From contig NZ_JACXST010000001.1 in assembly GCF_014850975.1 (NCBI RefSeq), positions 1,736,001 to 1,800,000 of the forward strand: a DNA stretch of 64,000 nt, read 5' to 3'. The stretch is from Methylomonas fluvii. GTDB taxonomy: Bacteria; Pseudomonadota; Gammaproteobacteria; Methylococcales; Methylomonadaceae. The position numbers and the translations under genes are program-made. Below the pieces are notes generated by a model that worked only from the letters and a program-made list of their open reading frames with translations, was not told the origin of the DNA and did not search any database. Positions within the stretch are counted from its first letter, which is position 1. Each line of letters begins with the position of its first letter. Shown here in pieces: positions 55,901-64,000 of the stretch.

Positions 55901-57103
55901 TTATTTCACGTAGCGGTAAAAACCTTTTAATAACATGGGCGCAAACAGGGTGGTCATGGCTATGACAATAATCAGCGCCGCGTAAACTTCGTTGACCATA
56001 ATACCTGATGTGCGGCCGAGCTCGGCAAAAATCAGGCCGACTTCGCCGCGTGGAACCATGGCAATACCGATAGCTAGGCGCTCAGTCCAAGGTCCGCGCA
56101 GCACTAAGGCACCCAGCATTTTACCGAGTATAGCCACAGCCAACAGGCTGGCGGAAAACCACCAAATGAACGGCGAGGCCCAATCGATTTCACGCAGATT
56201 CAACGAAAGCCCGACCATCACGAAAAATATCGGCACGAATAATTGGATGATAGGCCGCATCTGAGCTTCGATACGCCCGGTAAAATCCAGATCTTCATGC
56301 AACGCCATAGCAAACGGCAGAAAAAAGCGCCGTGAAAGCGCTAGTCCCGCGGCAAACCCGCCCAACAATTCCGGGGCGCCCATTTCGTGGGCTAACCAGG
56401 CGAAAAACAGCACAAGAGAGACAATCAGCGTGGGGATGAGTCCGTCGGTCTGGCTGATTTTGGCAAATTGCCGGATCAGCAAGGAAATAGCTTTAGCAAA
56501 CAACGGCGCCAAAACAAAGAACATGGCGATAAAGCCGATGACTTGCAGGGCATTGGCTGTGTTGATTTGTCCGACCTGCGAAAAATCGTACAGTACGGCC
56601 AGCAGCACGACGCCGAGTATGTCGTCAATCACCGCCGCGCCCAATACCACCTGTGCCTCCCAGCTGTGCTGACGTTTTAAATCGGTAAGCACGCGGACAG
56701 TAATACCGATACTGGTGGCGGTCAGGGTGCCGCCGATAAATAGCGATTCCAGCAAGTTACGATCAAACAGCCAATGGCTGAGACTGAAACCGAACACGAA
56801 GGGCCACAGAAAGCCGCTGACCGCGACGAACAAAGCCTGCCAACCGGATTTTGCTAGTTGGCGTATGTCGGTATCCAGCCCGACTTCAAACAACAGCAAA
56901 ATGATGCCGATTTCCGCCAATAATTTGATGACCTGACTTGGTTCCATCCAACCTAGCAAACTGGGGCCAAGAAGAACACCGGCCAACAGTTCGCCTACGA
57001 CTGGTGGGCTTTTAAGCCGCGCGAACGATTCGCCAAACAGCCGAGCGGTCAGCAGAATAACCATTAACTGCAAGAAAAACTGATGAACGGCTTGGGCTTC
57101 CAT
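55901..57103 (-). CDS. CPA2-family Na+/H+ (or K+/H+) antiporter
   Basis: 400 residues, about 12 membrane helices: PPVVGELLAGVLLGPSLLGW, IGIILLLFEVGLDTDI, the ion-binding DD in GAAVIDDILGVVLLAVL and PIFFVMVGLSLNL. It exchanges monovalent cations for protons. No regulatory tail. Encoded between the sucrose genes and an OpgC-like gene on the same strand, in keeping with osmotic adaptation. Confidence 0.9.
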   Translation of the reverse strand: MEAQAVHQFFLQLMVILLTARLFGESFARLKSPPVVGELLAGVLLGPSLLGWMEPSQVIKLLAEIGIILLLFEVGLDTDIRQLAKSGWQALFVAVSGFLWPFVFGFSLSHWLFDRNLLESLFIGGTLTATSIGITVRVLTDLKRQHSWEAQVVLGAAVIDDILGVVLLAVLYDFSQVGQINTANALQVIGFIAMFFVLAPLFAKAISLLIRQFAKISQTDGLIPTLIVSLVLFFAWLAHEMGAPELLGGFAAGLALSRRFFLPFAMALHEDLDFTGRIEAQMRPIIQLFVPIFFVMVGLSLNLREIDWASPFIWWFSASLLAVAILGKMLGALVLRGPWTERLAIGIAMVPRGEVGLIFAELGRTSGIMVNEVYAALIIVIAMTTLFAPMLLKGFYRYVK

Positions 57104-57117
57104 GAGCTTAAAATCGT

Positions 57118-58509
57118 TTAAAGCTGTTGCCGGCTGTCGATCACTTTATCGGCTTCGGTTTCTGGTGACAGCGTTTCCACTGGTTGTAAAGCCTCCTTAT
57201 CAGGCTCCCGTAACTGCATGGCAAGGTCTGGCGTGGCCACAATGCCGGACGGTTGTGACTGGGTCAACATCGCTGGCAGCGCCGCTAAACCGATCAAGCA
57301 GGGCAGTGCTAAAGCTTGGTTAACCCGGCGATACCGGGGCATAAATGGCTCGAAATAGAAGCTGTTATCGCTTTGGGCCAATCTTTCCGGCTGAGAAATT
57401 TTCCAGGGCTTAGTATCCAGCCAGGACATTATTTGGCCGGCCAGCAACATCAGTCCCAAGCCGCTGAGATTGACCAAGGCCGCAGCGGACCATTCGTCGC
57501 GCCCAAGGTGGTCCAGCCAGATGCCCCCCGCATACGAGAGCACCATGGAACACAGGTAAATCGGTAAAGATTGTTGACCCATAATGACAAGGGCGCGCGG
57601 CACCGGACTGTGTAGCCACTGTGATCGCCAATGGCACAAGCGATACATCAGATAAGCCAGCGCGAGTAAATGCAACCAACGCAACACCCCCAAATGACTT
57701 TTGTCCAGCCAGGGCGTCAAGTTAGCGCGAAGCTCGCCCCAGAATTTAATCCGGGTATACGTGGCCTCATGCTCCAAAGGAATTGAAACCAGGACTAGCC
57801 CGAGGCAAACCGCTAACAGCCAGCCGTGTTTTACACTGACCTTGGCCCAGCCGGCGCCGAAGGCGTAACCGGTAAAAAACATCAGTTGCCAGTTATAGGG
57901 ATTGAAATACCATTTTCGTCCACTCACTGGGTCGGCACTCAGTTCCCATCCGTAGTAATAACTGGCCCAATACAGGGTGACCGAACACGCTAAAGCCATA
58001 CCGACATGCAAACGGGATACTAGCCAGAATATAGGCAGCCAAACGATCACTAGTAGATACAGCGGTAGGATGTCGAAATAATTGGGTACATATGCCAAGG
58101 TGAACAAGTCATACAGCGCTTGTTGGGTGGCGTCGAAAAAATAGGCAATGTTCAGGCGTTGAATATCATCCATTTCCGGCACCCAGCGATTACCAACTAC
58201 GCAAACCAAAGCCAGCAGCACAAAAGAAGCCAGATGTGCGCTGTAAATTTGCACGCATCGGTGCAGGACGCGAACCAGTCCCAGCCAGAGTCCGGCGCGT
58301 TCAAAGCAGCGGCCGTAGGCCCGCGCGGAGGCAAAGCCGGATGAAAACACGAACACTTCTGCTGCGTCGCTGAGGCCAAATCGAGAAGGGGTATACCAAA
58401 ACCAGGGATTATCGGGCATGTGATTGATAAAAATCACTATTAGTGCCAAACCTCTAAAAAAATCCAACGGCAAATTCCTGCTTTGCAGTGAAGGGTCCGG
58501 CAATGCCAT
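57118..58509 (-). CDS. OpgC-family membrane acyltransferase-like protein
   Basis: 463 residues, start ATG 58509 with AAGGA upstream. The signature LPLDFFRGLALIVIFINHMP and the following GLSDAAEVFVFSSGFASARA match the OpgC family, in which some members succinylate periplasmic glucans. About ten membrane helices follow, with VKHGWLLAVCLGLVLVSIPL as an example. The C-terminus is a polar tail (LQPVETLSPETEADKVID). The substrate is not evident here. Confidence 0.85.
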   Translation of the reverse strand: MALPDPSLQSRNLPLDFFRGLALIVIFINHMPDNPWFWYTPSRFGLSDAAEVFVFSSGFASARAYGRCFERAGLWLGLVRVLHRCVQIYSAHLASFVLLALVCVVGNRWVPEMDDIQRLNIAYFFDATQQALYDLFTLAYVPNYFDILPLYLLVIVWLPIFWLVSRLHVGMALACSVTLYWASYYYGWELSADPVSGRKWYFNPYNWQLMFFTGYAFGAGWAKVSVKHGWLLAVCLGLVLVSIPLEHEATYTRIKFWGELRANLTPWLDKSHLGVLRWLHLLALAYLMYRLCHWRSQWLHSPVPRALVIMGQQSLPIYLCSMVLSYAGGIWLDHLGRDEWSAAALVNLSGLGLMLLAGQIMSWLDTKPWKISQPERLAQSDNSFYFEPFMPRYRRVNQALALPCLIGLAALPAMLTQSQPSGIVATPDLAMQLREPDKEALQPVETLSPETEADKVIDSRQQL

Positions 58510-58774
58510 ATAGGTCCTTTTATCCAATAACATCGGTTGTGTGAATGACGCATTTCAGCTAAATCTTCCTGATTATAAGAATATTTCAAGTATGCCGTCA
58601 TTCCAGAGAATGCTGGAGTCCCAAACCGGGAAGTCAATCCAGACTATTGGGATGTGCCTGACACTGGATTTTTTGAGGCTTTCGGATCTGGACAACCCTT
58701 GGCGAGGTGATAATTTTTGCATTTCAATGACAATACCTGCTTGGTCAGTTCGCAGATCGATAAATGCGCAGTTA

Positions 58775-59773
58775 TCACGCCCTGGACGCCGCCTCGCATT
58801 CGGACCATTTGGCTTGAATCGCTAAGATCTCGGGTAGAACGGCAATAAAGGCCTCTATCATCGCTGGTTGAAAATGGCTGCCGCTTTCCGCTCGTATGGT
58901 GGCTATTGCTTGCTCGTTAGGCCAAGCTTCTTTGTAAGGACGTTTCATCGTCAGCGCGTCGAACACATCGACTAAGGCTGCTATACGCGCCGATTCGGGA
59001 ATTAACTCGCCAGCCAGTCCATCGGGATAACCACTGCCATCCCAATGCTCATGATGGTGTAAGGCAATCTCCGCTGCCATCTTAAAGACCGGTGCATCGC
59101 TTTTGCTAAGGATGTCGTAGCCAATTCTGGGGTGGGTTTTCATGATTACCCAGTCCGCCGTATCCAAGGCGCCGGATTTCTTCAGAATCGCATTCGGGAT
59201 GCCTATCTTGCCGGTGTCGTGCATCGGGGCCGCCAATTCGATGAGCCGGCATTGTTCTTCTCCCCAGCCTAGGGCATGTGCCAAGGCGCCCGCATAATCC
59301 GCCATGCGCCAGATATGCACCCCGGTATCGTTGTCATTGTAATGGCCGGCTTCACCGAGCATGTAGATGGCGTCTCGATGACTTTTTTCCAGATGGATCG
59401 CGCGTACCAAGGACAGGTGGGTTTGTACGCGCGCCCTTACTGTCGGTGATGAAACCGGTTTAACGATGTAGTCCACCGCGCCGGCCTCAAAACCAGTGAC
59501 TTCATCATCGGCATCCGCCAAACTCGTGATAAAGATCACCGGAATACTTTCGGTAAGCGGATCAGCTTTTAACTGCCGACACACCGTATAACCGTCCATG
59601 TCCGGCAATTGAATATCCAATAAAATCAGGGCGGGTCGAAATTTACGGGTAGCCGCCAGTGCTTCTTGGCCATTGCGAGCAAACACCAACTTGTATTTGC
59701 CAGATAAGATTTGCTCCAGCACCCGCAAATTTTGCGGCTCGTCGTCAACAATTAAGATAGGACCGTTAGGCAT
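58775..59773 (-). CDS. response regulator with HD-GYP domain
   Basis: 332 residues. Receiver domain (GPILIVDDEPQNLRVLE; phospho-Asp in ALILLDIQLPDMDGY; K in DYIVKPVS) followed by an HD-GYP phosphodiesterase domain (AAPMHDTGKIGIPNAIL, IALHHHEHWDGSGYPDGLA), which degrades cyclic-di-GMP. Start ATG 59773, 7 bp after the hybrid kinase stop. The two are co-transcribed and likely form a pathway from an external signal to c-di-GMP. Confidence 0.93.
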   Translation of the reverse strand: MPNGPILIVDDEPQNLRVLEQILSGKYKLVFARNGQEALAATRKFRPALILLDIQLPDMDGYTVCRQLKADPLTESIPVIFITSLADADDEVTGFEAGAVDYIVKPVSSPTVRARVQTHLSLVRAIHLEKSHRDAIYMLGEAGHYNDNDTGVHIWRMADYAGALAHALGWGEEQCRLIELAAPMHDTGKIGIPNAILKKSGALDTADWVIMKTHPRIGYDILSKSDAPVFKMAAEIALHHHEHWDGSGYPDGLAGELIPESARIAALVDVFDALTMKRPYKEAWPNEQAIATIRAESGSHFQPAMIEAFIAVLPEILAIQAKWSECEAASRA

Positions 59774-59780
59774 GGCATGC

Positions 59781-62700
59781 TCACAGAGTAATAGAATGTT
59801 CAGCTGCAAGTGTCCTGACTTCAGCTTCCGCAGTTCGAAAATCGTAGTTCTCGATGGCCCGATTTAACGGTTCAAGGCTAGTGGGTCCTACCGTCTTATC
59901 AAGTTCAAGTAACAGCGGTCTAAATTCCACCATGTCATCGTTTGCCAATATAGTGAGCATCTGCGCAAGGAGTGCTTTCAGTTGTTGCCGGTCTATCGTT
60001 TTTGCTTGGGTGTTGTCTACAACGTGGTTGTCGGGGGCATATTCAGCAATCGAATCCAGTGTTTTGTCTAAAGCAGACTTTAAAATTCGCAAGGGTCCAG
60101 TCATTTCCGCGCCCCTAACTAGCTGCTGTTCGACTTCTGCCGCTTGTTTGCCAAGTTCTAGTAGGGCCAGGGTGGCCGCAACACCCTTAAGCTTATGTAG
60201 AAACGCCAGTGCTTCATCGGTGTCAGCGGATTTGATAATTTTTACGCTGTCGGCGTAATCGCGGGCAAACTTGCGTAGATATTGCCGGTAGGTGCTTGCA
60301 TCCGCAAAAAGTTTTAGGCCACGTTCTACGTCCAAACTCGGTAGCTGAAGGTCTGAAGTATTGGGTTGTATGGCAAGATGGGGTTTATCCGCTGGGGCAA
60401 ATTGATGGGTTCCGCCAGTCAATTTGATAATCAAGGCGATGGCGGCATCCACATCAAACGGTTTGGCAATAAAGCTGGTCATGCCGGCGGCTTGCGCCAA
60501 CTCTTGTTGTTCCATAAACGCGCCGGCGGTCAGCGCCACGACGGGGAGATCGGCTAAGGCCGGTATTCGGCGGATGCGCTGGGTGGCTTCGTAGCCGTTC
60601 ATAATCGGCATCTGTACATCCATCAGCACAATATCTATGCTGTTCTGATGCGCTTCCAGCCATTCAAGGGCCTGGCGACCGTGATGGGCCAATTCGACAT
60701 GCGCGCCTTCGCCTTCCAGAATACGTTGTGCCACCTCGCGATTGATGTCGCTGTCATCCACCACCAAGATGCGCAAGGCGGCAAGGCGTTGCTGGACATG
60801 TTTAGGTCTGAGCGGCTCGCCGCCTTGGCGCACCCGTAATGCTCGCGCCACCGTGTTATACAGTGCCGAAGCGGTGACCGGCTTGGTCAGTAAAGCATCG
60901 ACGTGGCGCATGTCAGTGTGGGTTTGCAAGGCGTTACTGGCATGAGCGGTCACCATGATGATAATCGGGTCGTGGTGGTCCTTGAGTTCGTTCCGGATTT
61001 TATTCGCGACCGTGAAGCCGTCCATGCCTGGGGTTTTGTAGTCCAGCAGCAGAACTTGATTGGGCTCTCGCGCCAGCAAACGGCTTTGGATATGCTTAAG
61101 GGCGGCCGATCCGGATCCAACTACAGTTGCGTTCCAGCCCAGCCCGGCCACAATATCTGCCAACACTTCGCGGGCAATCGGGTTGCCATGTGCGACCAAT
61201 ACCGGGAGATTCGCCATGTCCGGTGCGGCCAGCCAAACATCTTGGCCACGTTCAAACGTCAAGTTAAACCAAAACTCGCTGCCGCTGCCCGGGATGCTGG
61301 TGACCTGCAATTCGCCGCCCATTGCCGCGATCAGACGCCGGCAGATACTCAAGCCCAAGCCGGTGCCGCCAAATCGGCGGCTCGTCGAACTGTCGGCTTG
61401 AGAAAAAGGCGAAAAAATGTCCTGCTGTATGTCCGCCGGAATGCCGATGCCGGTGTCGCGCACTGCAAATCGCAAGGTTATCTGCTGGTCGTCTTCGGCA
61501 ATTACTGCGATAGCCAGTTCTACGTGGCCTTGCTCGGTGAATTTAATCGCATTGCTGGTCAGGTTAATCAACACTTGTTCCAACCGCAGTGCGTCACCGT
61601 AAAGTTGCTTGATTTTGCTGGGGGGCTGGGCGATGATCAGCTCCAGTTCTTTTTCGCCGGCGTTCGTGGACATAATGGTCGACAAATTATCCAGAACATC
61701 CCCCAGGCGAAACGGTGCGTGTTCGATTTCCAGTTTGTCCGATTCAATTTTGGAAAAGTCCAGAATATCGTTGATGATGCCCAACAGCGAACGTCCGGCC
61801 ATGCGAATCTTGCTGACCAAATGGTTTGCATCGCCCGGCAATTCGCTTTTTTCCAGCAGATATGCCAAGCCCAGTATGGCGTTCATCGGGGTGCGAATCT
61901 CGTGGCTCATGTTGGCCAGGAATGCACTTTTGGCGCGGGTGGCGGCCTCGGCCGCGCCGCGAGCGGTTTCCAGTGATTGTTCGGCTAACCGGTGCGGGGT
62001 GATATCCGTGTAAGTCAGTAAGGTCCAGCCATTACTGATGGGTTGGCCGCAAATCTCCAGATAAATGCCATTGGCTTGCTGGCGTTCAAAACACACTGTT
62101 TCGCGCGCTGCCATCATATCGATGAAGCGGTTTAGGACGTCATCAAAAGTTCGATTCGGATAGTCGCCCCGGTCAAAATTGAAGCGAATGGCATCGGCAA
62201 AATACAGAGGTTCTTTTTTGCACAGCTCGGAGGGATAACTTAAAAGTTTGCCAAACAAGCTGTTACGGAAAACGGCTTTATACGACTCGTCGTAGACCAC
62301 CACACCGAAGGGCAGCACTTCTAATACTTCGTTGAGAAACTTGTTCAGGTCCTGGAGCTTTTGTTCGCGGGCTTTACGTTCGCGGTCATCCACCAAGGTG
62401 CTGCTGGAGTATAGTCCGTTACCTTCAGCGTCACAGATTAGGGTAGCGCTCACTAGAAAGGGGCGGATGCTGCCGTCCTTACATATAAAGTCCATCTGAA
62501 GATCGCGCAGACTCCCGGAATGGATGAACTCGGTAAAGAATTGCTCAAACCTGTCAATACAGTCGGGGGCCAAGAATTCTTTGATATGGTGTCCGACGAA
62601 CTCCTCCTTGGCATAACCGAGCAGTGTCAGTTCGGTCTGATTGACGCGCAGGATCGTGCCGTCCATGGCCAGCGAATGGTAGCCGCAAGGTGCTTGGTTG

Positions 62701-63518
62701 TAGAGATCGAAAAATTCTTTGGTCCTTGCTTCGACTTTATCTTCGAGTTCTTGCGTGAGTTGCTGTAGTGCGTGTTCAGTTTGTTTGCGGTCAGTGATGT
62801 CGATCACCACGCCGCGATAAAGCAGGAGTTCGCCGCGCTCGTCCTGCAGCGGTTGACCGCGCGACAGCAAATAGTGGGTGTGGCCGTCCAATTTGGATTG
62901 CACTCGCCACTCTAACAGGACGTCGGCTTTTTGCATAAGTGCCTGGTACATAGCGTCGTGTGTTGCCGCTCTATCCTCGACGGCGATGGTACTTAGCCAG
63001 TTGTCGTAGGAGGCCTGGCAACTGTTTTGTTTAAGACCGTAGAGTCGCCATAAGCTCTCGCTCCAAAACACTTCGCCGCTGGGGACGTGCCATTCCCAGA
63101 TACCGGCGTCGGCAACACTGAGCGCTTGATTCAGGCGCTGTGAATAGCTATTGACTTCAAATTTTGACAAGCGTCTGACTTCTTGCAGGGAACGATGCAG
63201 TTGCTCGAAGACAATACTGAACAGCATGCCCATCGAGAAAAATATACACATCGAGTAGATGCTGCGAGTTTCTGCGATATAAAAGGTAAAGCTGGGAGCG
63301 ATAAATAGAAAATCGGCTAATGCGAGTGCGACCAGTGTTGCCAGTGCGCCGCCGACCAGACCACCCACTGCGGCGCTTAAAAATACAGAAGGGTACAGAA
63401 AAATCCAGATGGTCGGTTTTAGGATGTCCCACAGATGATATTGGAAGACTGCACCGCAAATCGGAATGGCCATCGACAGCAGAATTCTGAGTGTGCGATG
63501 TTGGACGAACGGCGGCAT
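59781..63518 (-). CDS. hybrid sensor histidine kinase
   Basis: 1245 residues. N-terminal four-helix membrane module of the DUF4118 type (ILKPTIWIFLYPSVFLSAAV, GGLVGGALATLVALALADFL), PAS-type domains (about 130-260, 265-390, 390-510), HisKA with H539 ([19 protein letters not shown]), HATPase (GGTGLGLSICRRLIAAMGGE), two receiver domains (LLLDYKTPGMDG; VLMDVQMPIMNGY) and an HPt domain (FLHKLKGVAATLALLEL). AAGGAG supports the start. It is a phosphorelay sensor partnered with the HD-GYP regulator. Confidence 0.93.
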   Translation of the reverse strand: MPPFVQHRTLRILLSMAIPICGAVFQYHLWDILKPTIWIFLYPSVFLSAAVGGLVGGALATLVALALADFLFIAPSFTFYIAETRSIYSMCIFFSMGMLFSIVFEQLHRSLQEVRRLSKFEVNSYSQRLNQALSVADAGIWEWHVPSGEVFWSESLWRLYGLKQNSCQASYDNWLSTIAVEDRAATHDAMYQALMQKADVLLEWRVQSKLDGHTHYLLSRGQPLQDERGELLLYRGVVIDITDRKQTEHALQQLTQELEDKVEARTKEFFDLYNQAPCGYHSLAMDGTILRVNQTELTLLGYAKEEFVGHHIKEFLAPDCIDRFEQFFTEFIHSGSLRDLQMDFICKDGSIRPFLVSATLICDAEGNGLYSSSTLVDDRERKAREQKLQDLNKFLNEVLEVLPFGVVVYDESYKAVFRNSLFGKLLSYPSELCKKEPLYFADAIRFNFDRGDYPNRTFDDVLNRFIDMMAARETVCFERQQANGIYLEICGQPISNGWTLLTYTDITPHRLAEQSLETARGAAEAATRAKSAFLANMSHEIRTPMNAILGLAYLLEKSELPGDANHLVSKIRMAGRSLLGIINDILDFSKIESDKLEIEHAPFRLGDVLDNLSTIMSTNAGEKELELIIAQPPSKIKQLYGDALRLEQVLINLTSNAIKFTEQGHVELAIAVIAEDDQQITLRFAVRDTGIGIPADIQQDIFSPFSQADSSTSRRFGGTGLGLSICRRLIAAMGGELQVTSIPGSGSEFWFNLTFERGQDVWLAAPDMANLPVLVAHGNPIAREVLADIVAGLGWNATVVGSGSAALKHIQSRLLAREPNQVLLLDYKTPGMDGFTVANKIRNELKDHHDPIIIMVTAHASNALQTHTDMRHVDALLTKPVTASALYNTVARALRVRQGGEPLRPKHVQQRLAALRILVVDDSDINREVAQRILEGEGAHVELAHHGRQALEWLEAHQNSIDIVLMDVQMPIMNGYEATQRIRRIPALADLPVVALTAGAFMEQQELAQAAGMTSFIAKPFDVDAAIALIIKLTGGTHQFAPADKPHLAIQPNTSDLQLPSLDVERGLKLFADASTYRQYLRKFARDYADSVKIIKSADTDEALAFLHKLKGVAATLALLELGKQAAEVEQQLVRGAEMTGPLRILKSALDKTLDSIAEYAPDNHVVDNTQAKTIDRQQLKALLAQMLTILANDDMVEFRPLLLELDKTVGPTSLEPLNRAIENYDFRTAEAEVRTLAAEHSITL

Positions 63519-63907
63519 GGGATAGCTCCTTATGCTAATGCAAAAGGGGCATCAGCGGTTTGGCTACGTTTATTGTTATTCCCATTTTAACCAGGCGATT
63601 CGAATAATTTCTATACGCAGGATATGGGAAGGGCGGGTGTCCTTTTGGTCGGTCGCAGCTTATGCAGCCGGACTAAATTTTAGTGCATCACTGGAATTTT
63701 TGCGCCGGCGCTTAAATACCATTTGTCCTGAGCCCGCCGAGCAAGGTTGCCTTAATTTACGGGGCAGGCCAATAGTGTCAACGGGAGGCTTGGTAGCCAG
63801 TCGTGCTAATAAAATTAGACAAGGTTGAATTGCAAGGTAAATTCCTTAGCTTGAGTCAGCTTGTCCGCCTGAGAGCTGGTAATTAAGCAAAAATAGGGGG
63901 AGGAATT
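63519..63907. other. gene-free stretch upstream of the hybrid kinase and the last gene
   Basis: 389 bp. The left part is the kinase leader and promoter region (on the minus strand). No RNA gene or repeat is clear. The right end carries GGGGGAGGAA as ribosome site for the next gene. Confidence 0.5.
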
Positions 63908-64000
63908 ATGGGTCCGTATTACAGAGGCACGTCGCAAAGCACCGGTGCATTTTTTGACATGTTTTATCAGCATCCGATCTTGATGTTGGTTTTAGTGGTA
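63908..64000 (+). CDS. start of a small protein, 3' end outside window
   Basis: First 31 codons (MGPYYRGTSQSTGAFFDMFY, then a hydrophobic QHPILMLVLVV) after an excellent Shine-Dalgarno (GGAGGA, five bases before the ATG). The chain appears to enter a membrane helix at the window edge. Not recognised. Confidence 0.55.
   Translation, partial: MGPYYRGTSQSTGAFFDMFYQHPILMLVLVV

Noticed and set aside
63532..63828. 98-codon frame upstream of the last gene
   Set aside because: No ribosome site, no recognisable domain, contains repeat-like sequence and overlaps the kinase promoter region.

Overview
The window looks like chromosomal DNA of a gammaproteobacterium, most likely a methanotroph close to Methylomonas. 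This is inferred from gene content: a sucrose synthase-phosphatase-amylosucrase cluster of the kind methanotrophs use for osmolytes, FecIRA iron-uptake cassettes and very large hybrid kinases. No methane monooxygenase or rRNA gene lies in the window, so the placement is tentative.

1-11,069 is a type I-G (formerly I-U) CRISPR-Cas locus: cas3 with a C-terminal HD domain (5' end outside the window), csx17/cas8, csb1/cas7, csb2/cas5-cas6, a cas4-cas1 fusion, cas2, a leader, and an array of 21 repeats and 20 spacers whose last two repeats are decayed. A MazF/ribbon-helix-helix toxin-antitoxin pair sits inside it on the opposite strand, between the interference genes and the adaptation genes.

11.4-20 kb holds a hybrid histidine kinase with a plant-ETR1-like ethylene-binding membrane domain, an alpha/beta-hydrolase lipoprotein, a PQQ-type sugar dehydrogenase overlapping a NUDIX hydrolase, htpX and a DUF2835 gene.

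20-40 kb is an iron-uptake region with three fecI-fecR-fecA cassettes on the minus strand. In each, something separates fecR from fecA: a Phd/PIN toxin-antitoxin pair, a MITE-like inverted repeat, or a BrnTA pair whose toxin has a nonsense codon. Downstream of each fecA lies a member of a second ECF sigma family without its own fecR. Five copies or remnants are visible, from intact to nearly erased. One fecA has a single-base frameshift.

40-58.5 kb is rich in ion and osmotic functions: an MHS-family transporter, small membrane proteins, a frameshifted nhaD, a MarR regulator with a duplicated operator-like box, a ClC protein lacking the gating glutamate, two CPA2 antiporters, a GH5 glycosidase, the sucrose genes (sps, spp, ams) and an OpgC-like acyltransferase. 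58.7-63.5 kb is a two-component pair (HD-GYP response regulator and hybrid kinase), and the first codons of another gene end the window.

Start codons were chosen from Shine-Dalgarno spacing, signal peptides and family length. All functional calls come from reading motifs; no database search was run.
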